Source: Liolophura sinensis (Eukaryota; Mollusca; Polyplacophora; Chitonida; Chitonidae). Taken from it: a DNA stretch of 64,000 bases. The position numbers and the translations under genes are program-made. The DNA is taken from assembly GCF_032854445.1 (NCBI RefSeq), contig NC_088295.1, forward strand, positions 88,706,644 through 88,770,643. The letters run 5' to 3'. The notes under the pieces are model-generated. The model was not told where the DNA came from, did no database searches, and was given only the letters and a program-made list of their open reading frames with translations. The first letter of the stretch is position 1. Each line of letters opens with the position of its first letter. Shown here piece by piece: positions 11,901-23,705 of the stretch.

Positions 11901-12429
11901 CGCGGATACGTTCTTACTATTCTGTACGAAACTAGTCCAAAGTAGTTGTCAGGTTTCCGCATTTTAGTTAAAACACAGATAGTCCTCGGGAATGCGTTCT
12001 TACTGTTTTGTCTGAAACTGGTCCGAAGCCATTCTAGATGCTTGGTTTCCATATTTTATAACTACAAGTTACACAATAAATTTAATGTGTTTTTCCAAAT
12101 TCCCTACGTTTTCAGGATGAAAATTATCTCGAGACATTTTGTGACTTACTTACATGTAATGGAATATATTAAACCACATCACTATTAAGCTCTGTTGTGG
12201 TGGAGAGGCGTTGATATGATATAAATGTGTGACTTTCCCGCTGAATACTAGTTACTTCCAACTTAACAAAACTAGCAGGATTAGCCTCTTTCTTTACACC
12301 TGGGAATCGAAGCCTCTTAACATGGGTGTCAAGAAACCAGGCTGTGTTAGGGACGCTCAGAAGTCCCCAGAATATCTTAAGGGGTCAGTGTCTTGCGTGT
12401 GAATATGTATAAGTTTCCCAGAACAACCG
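8933..12429. other. Gene-free stretch with local duplications
   Basis: No gene recognised. Two diverged duplications are visible: a segment around 10980-11100 recurs at about 11455-11560 (ATCATATTTCC..TTTCCTGATTTTA vs TTTCCTGGTTTTA), and a segment at about 11889-11970 recurs at 11975-12060 (CGTTCTTACT..GTCC..). GTATAAAC[CG]TGTAGCAGCCAGAA occurs twice, near 11240 and 11595. A G-rich run lies at 10120-10145. Confidence 0.45.
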
Positions 12430-12945
12430 TGACGTGGCGGATATCAGGTGTGCTGGGCGCCGCTCCGCCCTGAACGCCATACCTGGACAGGTACCACAGT
12501 TTATACTGACTGCCTGCAGCGCCTCATCACCCAGCTGATCACCGTGACGCACCCAGCCAGAATTACATAACCTGGCAGCAGATAAGCGTCAGTGATACTT
12601 TCACACGTGCTTTTCCGGGCTCTGCGTTTGCATATTGTCTTACTCCGAGAATTAATTTTCAGGGAAATATTAATTCAGACCCGAACCTCTCGGTTTCGAG
12701 TCCGTGAACGGTCAAGTCCACTACTGATCTATCTGCTATTTAAGGCCCAGGTAGAAGACGGGTTGTCGGAGAAGACGTGGGTACATAGCAGCGTCCGGAT
12801 CCAAGCCCTCGAACCCAGGTACCCCTTTCGGGGGCACCGTGGATGGCGTTCCCTGGTCCCGGCGCCTAGTCGAGGCCGTGCGCGCATTGCCATGTTGTCT
12901 TGTACACAACTCAACCTGCCATCATCCCAGAGAAGGTAAGCACTC
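12430..12945 (+). promoter_or_regulatory. GC-richer patch with TATA-like box and splice donor (candidate promoter/first exon)
   Basis: Unlike its AT-rich surroundings this patch has many CpGs (GGGCGCCGCTCCGCC, GGCGCCTAGTCGAGGCCGTG). A TATTTAAGG TATA-like box lies at about 12736. A strong donor AGAGAAG|GTAAGCAC follows at 12936. A transcript starting near 12765 would give a ~170-base first exon, possibly coding MLSCTQLNLPSSQRR from the ATG at about 12891. I could not find a recognisable second exon downstream, so the gene is unproven. Confidence 0.3.
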
Positions 12946-14483
12946 CACTCTTTTCCTTCTGCTTGCTTTTCGCGCCTTTTTAACCCTGGACGTGATGGCG
13001 TTCAGCGTTTCAACAATTTCGAGAAAAAAATCACGTTAAACAGTAAACATTGGAATGAAAGCTATATCGCTGGCACATGTCAACTGTCACTGAGCCAGCA
13101 ATAGAACGCTGGATGCTGTCACTGCCCTCATGGATTAACCGCGTTACTGCAAGTTTGGGTGTAAACTGTTTAGGTATGGGGTTCGAATCCTTGTGCAATT
13201 TTCCACCTAGAGTCATAACCGTCGTTATCTGTTAAAATGACTCGTATAACAATGCTGAAAATGGCAGTGTCAAGAATATTGACCATGTGCAACTGTAGAA
13301 CTGTGGCGTTAAGACTTACGTGCAGGTTAAAGCAGGAAAACTCGCTGTCCATTGTCAGTGTTAATCCCACTAAGGGGTAGTATATATTGTGACAATTAAG
13401 CCACTTGAGGTTTTCATGTATACTTCACATTAAACCATGTTTTCTGTTATATTACTTGTACTATAATTTTCACACATAGATTTTTCGATATGCATACCGT
13501 GTAGAAAGGATTCGTCATATGACTATCATTGATTTGGATAGAGAAATCTTTTTTTCTCAGTCTCTTTCATATTTATATATTTTTTATATTTATTTATTTG
13601 TTTATGTTATTTTATTTATTTGGAAAGAAACTGTACATTTTTAAAGAATCCTGCTCTTTGAACTTAAATAGTTACAGTCTATGATCTGAAGTTGGTACTG
13701 TCTACTCATTTCGACTGTTCCCAGGCCTGCTGACTGATCTCCCAGCTGAGAGCCTGTATTTGCCTGTTCTAGATTAACCTATGCTTTATGCTTGGTTTAT
13801 TGTTCACAGAGGCGTTCCTTTTTATATGCTGTACGGTTTAAAATGGGTACTTTAAAAATAAAGAGTCATATTTTATTACAAGTACAGATAGCTGACTAGA
13901 GGTGAATAGACATCAAACATTCAGCATATAGTAAGTTCGCGTCTATTCTGGTTGTGGTATACCTGTCAGGGTGACAAACTCCTCACACTGATCAAACTGA
14001 GGCTGGTCCTGTGTGGATTGACAATCACTTGACTGTCGGCCATCGAAACCCAAAAACCAGTCTTAGTAAAGGTGTACGACAAGCCGTTTCGGTATTTTTC
14101 CGTTATAATACATATGTGCAAAGGAATAATAAGTTTTGGTGTATTTGTACATAATTGCAATGCATTTATACATAGAAAGAAATCTTTTGTATAGAAGTAA
14201 AATAAATTTTTATTTCCACTTATGTGCAAAACCTTTCCACATAGGTACAATAATCGTTTAGTTTACATATGTTCTGGAAAAAACTGGACATATGCACAAT
14301 TCTTTTGCAGACATGTATAATAATAAATAAATACAAAAACGGATTGCTATACAGGTGAACTAAACTCTTGCAATACGTCCCACTTTGGTAGTGCCAACCC
14401 TCATAGTTACGTTTACTTGTGGTAGATGTGTGCGGTATCAGATATACTCCACTTATTGTGTATAGCCTCATTTTACACATTTC
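12946..14483. other. Gene-free stretch
   Basis: A perfect B-box GGTTCGAATCC at about 13180 has no matching tRNA cloverleaf around it. Nothing else recognised. Confidence 0.4.
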
Positions 14484-14553
14484 AAATAGTCCGGTCGCCA
14501 CGATACGGCTGAAATATTGCCGATGTGGCATTAAGCCATAATCATTCATTCAA
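14484..14553 (+). repeat. Tail fragment of a second SINE type
   Basis: Contains GGTCGCCACGATACGGCTGAAATATTGCCGATGTGGCATTAAGCC (described piecewise: GTCGCCACGATA, CTGAAATATTGCCGATGTG) and ends CATTCATTCAAAT. This tail type, with GAAATATTGC-GATGTG-TTAA, differs from the main family and is common in molluscan repeats. Confidence 0.45.
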
Positions 14554-17500
14554 ATAGTCCGCAGTGTTTAAACATGTATCCACCCAGATCAGTTCAGACT
14601 GGAACTCGTGAATCAAAACCAACCAGATATATACTAGCGAAAGTCATACGGTACTCAACGTTAAAACTTACACTGCCATGCATCAGACACCTTCCCGTTG
14701 ATGTGGGCGCTCACTGCTTAGATTGTACAGTTTATGTCCTCCTATCTAATACAGCGATGGGTATTCTGTCTTGGTGTCTAGGATCTCGGAGTTGCGTATG
14801 CGAAAGCAAGGTGCCCTCGTACCGCATACATACACGTTATTATAACCATGTCAGAAATGTGAAACCGTGAATAATGAATGTCCTCATTTTAGCGTTAATT
14901 AATATGGTCCTGATGGTATATGTTGATAACAGTGTCGTATTATTGTGGTGAAATTGAAAAAGTAAAGTTGAAATTGTCTTTGATATCAAATTACCTACAC
15001 AATGCCTTTTGCCATCGTTTTTAAATTGTGTGCCGTCGGTTCAGTGAGTGCTGTATATAACAATCGACACTTTCCTATATCATAAAACACAGTCTGGTAC
15101 AATTTACGACTTCCTCTTGAGTTCAGGTTTATGCCATGTTCTTTTTATGAGATTTTCCACAGTGCTAACACCGCTGTTAAGTAGTTTTTTTAGCGGATTT
15201 CTCCGTGAGGGAGTTAGCTTAAATCATTTGAACTCGCAAACAGTGTTCACTTGGGGATATTATTGTATATAGCTGAGGTTCCTTCCAATGGCTCACGGTT
15301 GATGCTGAGGAGGTTGTACGTGGGTATACAGTAACACTTTCAATCAGAATACGCTTATCTATACGGCTTGATCCTTCCTGATAAACAATAGAACATTAAA
15401 GAACATTAGAAACATTTTATGAACAATTATTCACCAAGTATTTTGCATTTTTAACAGTTTGTTTTTGAGATGGTAACTGAAACAGTTATCTTGCTGGAGC
15501 AAATTGTAACATGCTATAATTGTGGTTGCTGTGGCCAAGGTTTTATGAAACCAGAATTAGGTGTACTTTCCAGTATGAGACAAATTTTCCATCGTGAACA
15601 TATTAAGGCAAATTGTTATAATACACAACAGAACAGCTTTTCTCTTGCTTGGATATAAAATTAACAAAGAGACCTCTGTTCCACATCGTCTTGGTTAATT
15701 TTCCGTTTGGCACGTGACAAGATGACACAATTTGATACTACTCTTTCCGTAATATTCTTGTATTATGGCAATATGTTATTGTTAAGCCATTCACATGTAA
15801 ATGCTTTATTCGTTATTCACCAGAAAATTATTGTTGGTCCTTTAGGTTTGTGGCCTCGAGAACTTTAATGAAAACGACACTGTATATGAAGGTGGCTGTA
15901 AATAGGAAAACAGTAACTGACTCTCTAGCTTTAGTGGAGATGACATGTAATGGTTCACGAGGCTGGAGTGTGAAAAGTTATACAGGTGTTTGAGTTGCCC
16001 GTGGGTGATAGCCGGGGAAGTGTGGGGTCGGTGAAGGTCCGAATACACAGACACAAGGGCACGTTCTCTCAACAGGCCCGGCTAGCTCGACCTGACAGCT
16101 TACATATGCACATGACCGGTGAAGTCGCTTCGCAGGCACTTGCCATCTTCGCGCCTCCAACCCCTGCGTAAAAGCTGGAAACAACAGATATGCCCACCAT
16201 AAAATTTCACACTTCTGGCTTCGAGGAAGGGAATGTTTTTCAAACCAAGCTTTTTTCTCTTGTTCAGAAAAAGACTTCTGCCTTTTTCACGACATTCCAA
16301 CGCGAAACTGCCAGCATAAAAATAACGCTGAACAAAGTTTTAAAGCTTCTGTAATAAGTTTATTTAAGGTTATCTGATGTAGGGCGCAATGCTCTAGACA
16401 ATTTTTGAATTTTTAGTGTAAAGGTGTTTTTTATGCATATAAAACCCAATAATACAGCAAAAAACACATAAAATTAAAATGTCACATACACGGATTTCCG
16501 CTGAAGACGTGAAACATATTTTCAATTAATATCCACATACGTGTAGATGTAAGGGGTATAAAGGAGTATATGTCTATGTGTTTGGATAGAAATCTCTTAT
16601 ATCATATGTTGTATAGCACACACCTATGTACACACACAGCAAACCCAGTGCTGGGACCATCCCTGCCTAGGTAAGCTGATACACACTGCTAATCAAGTTT
16701 GTAAGCGACACCGATTCTCATTTGCCCGTGAATTAGCATTAATTAGACGTGGGGCTAACCCGCTATAATTGGCTCCGAACAACACGAGGTTGAAGAAGTT
16801 AAAGTTAATGTATGTGTGTTCTAAAACTTAATTCAAGACGGCGTAAGATCGCGGGTGCGAATGTCTTATCCGTCGAGCTCTGATACGACAAATCTTACAT
16901 CTGCACAGGTACGCATGACCACCAAACTCCTGTCTTAAGTCGTTAACTTTCTAGAATGCTTGTCACCGACTAAAGTTCGCCAGCAGTCGTGAGGAAATCG
17001 TAAAGTGTGGTTAGATTCTCCCGTTTTATATGTGAAGTTGTGACCAGAAATCTTTACATTCACTTTCACGGGACCCTTTTTGAATATTAATTAACCATGG
17101 TGGGTACAAGCAGTTTAATTTACATCTCGCCATCGGGTTTATATTTCAGTGTGTAGTCACGCCTTCTCTCCCGCCTCGAATAAGTCCCAGGGTAACAGGA
17201 ACCACCTTTGTACCCTTGGCTAACCCGAATCCCCAATAAAGGACCGGGTGAAGAGAAGGGCACGGGTTTAGCTTGACAACAATTGAAGAGGACAACTGCA
17301 GCCTGGATGCGTTACAGTGTACCCTGGTCTGTACTATATTGTACAGTCCCGTCCCTTCATCAGCCTCGGACCCCCTCAACGTCATTGTACCCTCGGAACT
17401 GTATGATCCGGATCATACACTTTGCAAACAAGACAAAGGTAAGTCTATGCAACCAACCAGCTATAGTCATACAACTCAAACGCCGAGCAAAGAAAGTGTA

Positions 17501-18866
17501 TTGGTACCTCTGAGGGGAATATGGTTTTGTCTTTTTCCGTTTGAAATTTCCCGTCTGATGAGAGACTTGGGCGCACTCGACTGAATGTCCATTATCTTGT
17601 ACCTTTGCGGGAAATATGCATGGTTTTGGACACTCATGGACTCATGGTTTTCTTCCGTTGGACAACTAGATGTATTCTGATTGGACACCTAGAGGGATCA
17701 CGTGTTCTAATCTCCCTGGATTTAATGCAACATTTTCTCACAAAAAGCTAACAGTATCTTCAAGTATGAAGGTGGAATTAATTATTGTTTTGGTGAATGA
17801 ATTGTTCACGTTGTTTTCTATTTTGTTCAAATAATCCGACAGTTTATACCGTCATGTCTGTGTACAAGTGTCTATACATATAAACCTAATCGGTTTTACC
17901 CACGGTTACTCATGCCTTTGATGTATTCAGGTATGTGTTCAAGAGTAATATAAGTAAATTTGACAGGGAATTCCAGTGTACCTCTAGTAAATTATAGTGA
18001 ACTTAAGTTTAAGTTGAAGTGAGCCCTACATACACCTGACTTCAGTCAGATCAGCAAGTCACTCAACATATGGGCCTACCATTGTCATTGAAATGTGAAG
18101 ACATACAATGATAACTGCAATGGATCCTTGTCCAAACAACGGACGAGCTTTTGTGCTTGTCCGATTTTGTCTTCATATGATAAAGTCGGTAAATGTTTGT
18201 GTTTAATGCTGTACACTTACTCTAGCCTTCCTTTCCCCTCCTAACATTCTCCTTTCTTCTATTTTATACACTGCCTTGTCTTACGATTTCAACACCATCC
18301 CTTCATTGTGTATACCTACAATACGAGGAGACTGAGCGCTTCATTAACGAAGATATGGTGTAGTTTTATGCAATCTCACATGGCCTAGATATGCCACATG
18401 TTTATATCATGGCTGTTATGTGGTTGCACTGTAAATCACAGGCCCCGAAAGTAGAATTTTTAATACATTATGTATGAAGAAAGAAACTTAACACCGGCGT
18501 TGTCTGTCATGGAGAAGGGGTGGCTCGTAAACATGTTGGCTTTAGCCCTTCACTTGTCAGCCCGGAAATCACCCGGCTCAAACCGCTTTAGTTAAGTTTG
18601 AATTGCTAAACGATGCCTGTATGTGTTCCCTTGCTGGTAGAAGTTTTGTACCCTGGGAAATTGCGCATTGTTAAGTGACAAAATATATATTTATATTGAA
18701 CTCGATCAATGGTAAACAGATCATCAGCTAGGCGTCTTTTCGGCATCATGTTTCATGGCAGACACGACGCGTTCACACGCGTGAGCCACTACAATGCACC
18801 TATTTTCCTGAAAGAACAATCTAATATTCTCACCATGAAATACTCAGTTACCAGAGGTGACCGTAC
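14554..18866. other. Gene-free stretch with weak exon-like pieces
   Basis: An open frame at 17273-17440 ends at a donor-like ACAAAG|GTAAGTC and includes NVIVPSELYDPDHT, but has no recognised family or partner exon. A GC-richer stretch at 15990-16170 shows no gene. Otherwise nothing. Confidence 0.3.
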
Positions 18867-19319
18867 CTATGTTGTTCGCACCTGTATGTTGTCTGCACCT
18901 ATGGTGTCCACACTCTGTGCATCTTGTCTATACATATTCCCAAAATGAATCTTCGCATACAAATCTACCCACACAGACTGCAGATATAGGTGTATACGAG
19001 TCAATCTTTGGTAATCTAAAGTTCCCATGGAACACCCTATCCACGGAACAATCTGACTGTGAATCAGTTCATGTGATTTCACGGCTTCATACTCTCCGTC
19101 GAGCCCACAGTTCTTAATGAATAATTTGTCTCCTGCATAGCTCCGTCTTTGTACGGTTTCGCTAAAAATGCGAAAAAATGGATATATACGAAGTTTTTGA
19201 CGACCATATATGTTATCCGATGAGTATCGCTCTGTGGATTCTTTACCTTCGATCACTGTTTTGTCTGCTTTCAGGAATTCTTGGATGGCTCTGCAGATAG
19301 TGCAAGTATACCCATGCAA
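18867..19319 (-). CDS. Unrecognised 150-codon open frame, doubtful
   Basis: Longest open frame in the gene-poor part of the window, beginning MHGYTCTICRAIQEFLKA and containing YDYQRL-like and WIGCSMGTL segments. No domain is recognised, and no splice site or promoter context supports it. In 64 kb of AT-rich sequence one frame of this length is expected about by chance. Confidence 0.12.
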   Translation of the reverse strand: MHGYTCTICRAIQEFLKADKTVIEGKESTERYSSDNIYGRQKLRIYPFFRIFSETVQRRSYAGDKLFIKNCGLDGEYEAVKSHELIHSQIVPWIGCSMGTLDYQRLTRIHLYLQSVWVDLYAKIHFGNMYRQDAQSVDTIGADNIQVRTT

Positions 19320-21649
19320 GTACTTGTCCAGCAGTGAAAGACTTCAAACCAGAATGTTAACAACCCCATCAGAACCTAAGATACAAGGTTGTTTTCTGTA
19401 TGAGGACAGCAACTGTGAAATTCTGACCTGACTTCACGATAAAGGGAGCATCCGTCGACAGTCAGTTATAAAGAACTGTCATGGAGTTGCTCTCTTTACC
19501 GAACGAGTCACAAAGCATCGTGTCACGTGACCCCAACGTCCTCGCGTCCATGCAGTTGGTGTATTGACGTCCAGGAGCACAAAGTTAGGGTACAGTTATT
19601 GGTAAGTATGTAAAGATTGCAAAATTAATTCTTAATTATTAAATGTTGTCCATAATACCCTGGGCTCTGTTCCACAATGTAGCTAACAATGTGGCTAAAT
19701 TGATTGTACTCGATACTGCAACATATGTTTTTAATATATGCCCTCGTGGTAGCTACAATTCACTTCGCCTGTTGCTTTGTCGAACGGGACTATGTTGCCA
19801 AGTTTCTTGCTGCATGTTTTCGGCTATGTAACAGTCATTCGGTATCCACGCCATAAAGTTAATCGGAGACCATCGCGCATTTGTGTGTAAATTTTAACGT
19901 CATCTTGTTCTAGCAGAACAGAAAGAGTTCAGTGCAGAAGGGGAATAACTTTTCGAATTGGGAGCGCTAGTACAGGACATATCTTCCATGTACACATGGT
20001 TTGATTTTTACACAATTTATAGTCTTCTTTTATCCATCATACCTTTCATTTCTGTACGCAATATATTGTATGTATAGGTGACGAAACATCCAAATAAAAC
20101 ATGAAGAGATACAAAATATTCGTTGTTTTGTTTGTTGATAACATTATATATGTGCTACATGTATTATAAATATATGTATGTTGGAATTTGGAGGTGACAA
20201 AAAAGCAGCACATACCTGTATATGTTATGTAACACTCCCAAACTCCGTCATGCATGGCTTAATGAAGAGATTTGTCAGGTAACAGGTGAAGAGCAGTCCT
20301 TGGGTTTACACGGGGCACTCTTGCTCCCAACCCATAAATCTGACTGCCGTCAGATAATTTAAGACATTCAAATAAATAAATAAATTATAGCCATTTACTC
20401 GCAAGACAGTAAGTTTATCATATATGTGACGTGCCTGGAGTACAGAACTTTCCTTGTCATTCGGACATTTTATGGACAGCACCTAGACCAGTGATACCGG
20501 TGCTATAGTGGCCTGTATGCTGTGGGTGGGAAGTGGGTCATATCTGGTGACTTCCACAAAACGTGCCAGTAAGGTAGCGCAAAATGTAAGGAGGGTCGAT
20601 TGGCTGTGCATACCTGGATTAATATCAACCGGAGGTTCTTACCATAGGCCCTAATGGTAAGAAGTAGACACAGGTAGGCCCCCTATGTACATCGTGCGGT
20701 CCAGTGTATGGCCATTTCTGCTGTATATGTAACCTAATGGAGTAGAACTTTGAACCATTTACACCGATATATGTGGATATGTTTTCATATTTATGTTTTG
20801 AGATTTGCTGAATAAAACCCATCACCGGTGGTATATGCTATTACATACGGCGTAATGTCAGACATTGGCCTGATTTGGAGATTACAGAAGCACTATAGTA
20901 ATCATCATTTGTAGAGTATTTGATATGACAAGATTGGAAAGCGAAGCCGGACCCGGCATATGCTCACGTATATATACGTGAATACTGACCTGTACAACAC
21001 CATGCATACTGAAGGCTTTTCACTTGTAAAATTGCGGCCTGTCTAATGAGTGGAGGAAACCGGGATGGGCAGGGTAAACCATCGACTTTTGGCAAGTTTA
21101 ATACTGACGCGCTTTCAAAAGCGTGATGTTCAGGTATGCACATCATACTGATGGAGGACAAGTGATAACGACTGCTGGACTGTGCAAACGACTCATGGGC
21201 GTGGTCCACCGCTTATTGTCACAAATACCCTAGTGAGAGTGGCGGAATGTACAAACTCCCCATCCATGACAGGGTTTGAACCCACGTGCATCTCGTGTGT
21301 CATTGGGATTGGAAGGCAAGAACCCTCAAATAATTACATAAATAACTTTTACCATAACATTGATTCTATTATACACAAGACACTAAGTCATTAATTTTGT
21401 AATTGACCGTAATTGTCCAATAAACACCATAAACAATATGGAACATCCCCCTCACGTGTAACTGTGCTTCACGTGTATGCAAACTTTAAGCTTAAGACTT
21501 TTTGAGATCCCACTCCTAACAGTTAACTTAACATTGCTTTCACTGTTAGTCGACACCAACACCAACACCGACGCTCGGATTATGACATCAGCAGCATCTC
21601 ATGGATTCTTTGACATCAAAATATACGACTTATTGCATGGCTTCAAGTC
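19320..21649. other. Gene-free stretch with one weak start-exon candidate
   Basis: At 19481 a 28-codon frame (MELLSLPNESQSIVSRDPNV then LASMQLVY) follows a TATAAAG lying within a GACAGT...ACTGTC inverted repeat, and includes a CACGTG E-box. A donor-like GGTAAGTATG lies at about 19601. No downstream exon found, so this is not called as a gene. A short element with an AAATAAATAAAT tail lies at about 20270-20385. Confidence 0.25.
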
Positions 21650-21800
21650 GGGGGGTTTGTGTACAGGTTACTGGGAACCTGGTGGTCATTTTCTCCGCAC
21701 TTTTGCCAGCTTTCTTCCACCGATAGGCTAATCCTGACCACTTTCGGACAAAAGTAATGTTCTTAGTTAGGAATACAAAGCCTAATAACAAATAAATGTT
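21650..21800 (+). repeat. Diverged SINE copy
   Basis: Similar layout to the copy at 7685-7830: GGGGGTTTGTG, CATTTTCTCC, TTTCTTCCACC, ATCCTGACCACTTTCGG and an AATAACAAATAAATG tail. Weaker match than the other copies. Confidence 0.4.
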
Positions 21801-23109
21801 GAATGAGGGGTAAATACATCTAGGTTTGCCGTTATACCTGTAGACACGTCATAGTCAAAGTATATGCACATGCTGTCTGGAATAGGCAGGCCAGAGCACA
21901 TTTACTTTGTTGGGGCTTGCGAACCAATTTCACACTTACTCCTGAAAACAATTCATAGCTTCCCTATAAAATGATTCTCAGAACACGTGGAGCTACACAC
22001 AGTTTATAGGATCATTGTTACTTCATACAGGGGTCAAAAAGGTCATACGTCATCAAGAAAGTATCACACAAATCAGTCAACAGACAAGCCTGGAATCATG
22101 CATACAAGAATTACTGACTTTAATAACTTAAATTTCAAAGTGGAGGGAATACCTGTTTACACTATAAACTAACAACATATTTTTGTATTTTCACTTGAAC
22201 AAATATTTTGTACATAAATATACAGTACACTTTGTTATTTTGTACATGTTTCCCCCGCATATCACAAAGGCTTGGTAATTTGTGCTAACATCACCAGAAC
22301 CCCAGATCTGAGTCCTCATTATTATGGGAGATTCTGCATGTTCAGCACAATGAGTATGGACGGATATCATCAGTAAAGTGCTCCTGAAAAATGAGCAATA
22401 ACTGGACTGGTCTATAGATCAACAGGTACAAATCATTGGCCAGAAGAAAAGGGTGCAACGTGAACATCTGAAGGTACAGAAACATGAACAAGCCAATAGC
22501 CAATTCCAACTAATAAAATAGGATAGATAAATATTCATGTATACAAAATATAGCACAACATGTAACTGAGGTTTACATAGAAGTTCATGCCACTAGTGAC
22601 CTACCAAAAAATATAATCCACCAATTCCACAGAAGGTCAAGTTTTTGTATACACTTACCTTTGATGAACAGAAGTGCTGTGCTCTTAAAGACACCATAAA
22701 CACACACCTTTCAAGGAATTATAGTGATAAGAAGAAGTGATTGAACACAGAATGATATTCATAAAAAGACTACTTTGGGAAAAACAATAAACAGCCATGA
22801 AGACACCTTCACCATTTCTGAACAGAACATGAATCAATGCACAATAAAATAATCCCTGGACTACATGAATAACCTATAATAGAGACTGTGACACGGTGAA
22901 AGACAAGATCAACACACACTGTCTACATCACCTAGTCCTGGATTACTCCACATGTTCACAAGGTATGCAGCTACATGTATCACCTTCATTCATCTACGTA
23001 TCTACTTTATCCACAGGTATTATCCTAACAGACCTGGCTATAAAGTCAGCATGTTTAATCCAGATACTGAGCAAATGAAGTAAAGTATTTTATGTTACAT
23101 AGTAAGTAA
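21801..23109. other. Gene-free stretch downstream of WDR60
   Basis: On the minus strand this would be the WDR60 3' untranslated region and flank. An ATTAAA (minus, 23054-23059) about 0.54 kb after the stop codon is a possible poly(A) signal; no AATAAA was found closer. The reading is tentative. Confidence 0.3.
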
Positions 23110-23354
23110 GAATCTGTCCAGATATTAACCCATACTCTATCCTTGTAACTCAGTATGTTTCCAGCTAAACTCGGAATCTGTCCAGCTATGAACCCATACT
23201 TTGTCCTTGTAACTCAATATGTTTCCATCTAACTCAGAATCTGTCCAGATATTAACCCATACTTTGTCCTTGTAACTCAGTATGTTTCCTGGTAACTCAA
23301 AATCTGTCCAGATATCAACACATACTTTGTCCTTGTAACATAGAATGTTTCCAG
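23110..23354. repeat. ~60-bp tandem repeat, 4 copies, near WDR60 stop codon
   Basis: Four units of 59-61 bases beginning GAATCTGTCCAGATATTAAC and ending near CAGTATGTTTCCAG. The core AACTCAGAATCTGTCCAG closely matches AACTTAGAACCTGTCCAG at 23593-23610, which is the end of the last WDR60 exon including its stop codon. The array would lie in the WDR60 3' untranslated region. Confidence 0.85.
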
Positions 23355-23360
23355 AAAGTG

Positions 23361-23560
23361 TTGTCGAAAAAACTTATACTTAAGCTAGGCATACAAAAAA
23401 GCTTAAAACCCAACTCAACCTAACCAGTGTGTCGGGTTATAAGCACTTATGTATGCAAAATAACAATGTGGCCAGTTGTCACGGCCATCTGGGACTACAC
23501 TGGGTCTACATACAACCATCTTAAGTTGAGTTAAGGCTGAAGTGAGTTACATCTCAAGCA
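23361..23560. repeat. Short imperfect inverted repeat (foldback)
   Basis: The segment ACTTAAGC...AACCCAACTCAACCTAACC on the left pairs imperfectly with TTAAGTTGAGTTAAGG...TGAGTT on the right. It resembles a small MITE in the presumed WDR60 3' untranslated region. No target duplication identified. Confidence 0.4.
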
Positions 23561-23594
23561 CTGCCCAGGTGTGAACAGACTCTGTTGTCAAAAC

Positions 23595-23705
23595 TTAGAA
23601 CCTGTCCAGGTAACTGGTCAGAAAGTCCTCTTCAAAAGGCTGCTGTTCCACGAACACCTTAGTGATAGAATGAATCTCTGTTTTCCCGGATTCAAGGGTA
23701 ATCAC
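23595..23705 (-). CDS. DYNC2I1: WDR60 exon 27: C-terminus and stop
   Basis: Acceptor CTTGTTTGTAG. Encodes VITLESGKTEIHSITKVFVE then QQPFEEDFLTSYLDRF and TAA at 23595-23597. Confidence 0.9.
   Translation of the reverse strand: MITLESGKTEIHSITKVFVEQQPFEEDFLTSYLDRF

Noticed and set aside
13170-13200. tRNA gene suggested by GGTTCGAATCC
   Set aside because: No A box at the right distance and no acceptor or anticodon stems can be drawn.
17273-17584. 103-codon frame with a donor-like GTAAGTC
   Set aside because: No recognisable family, no convincing acceptor and no partner exon nearby; left as a note only.
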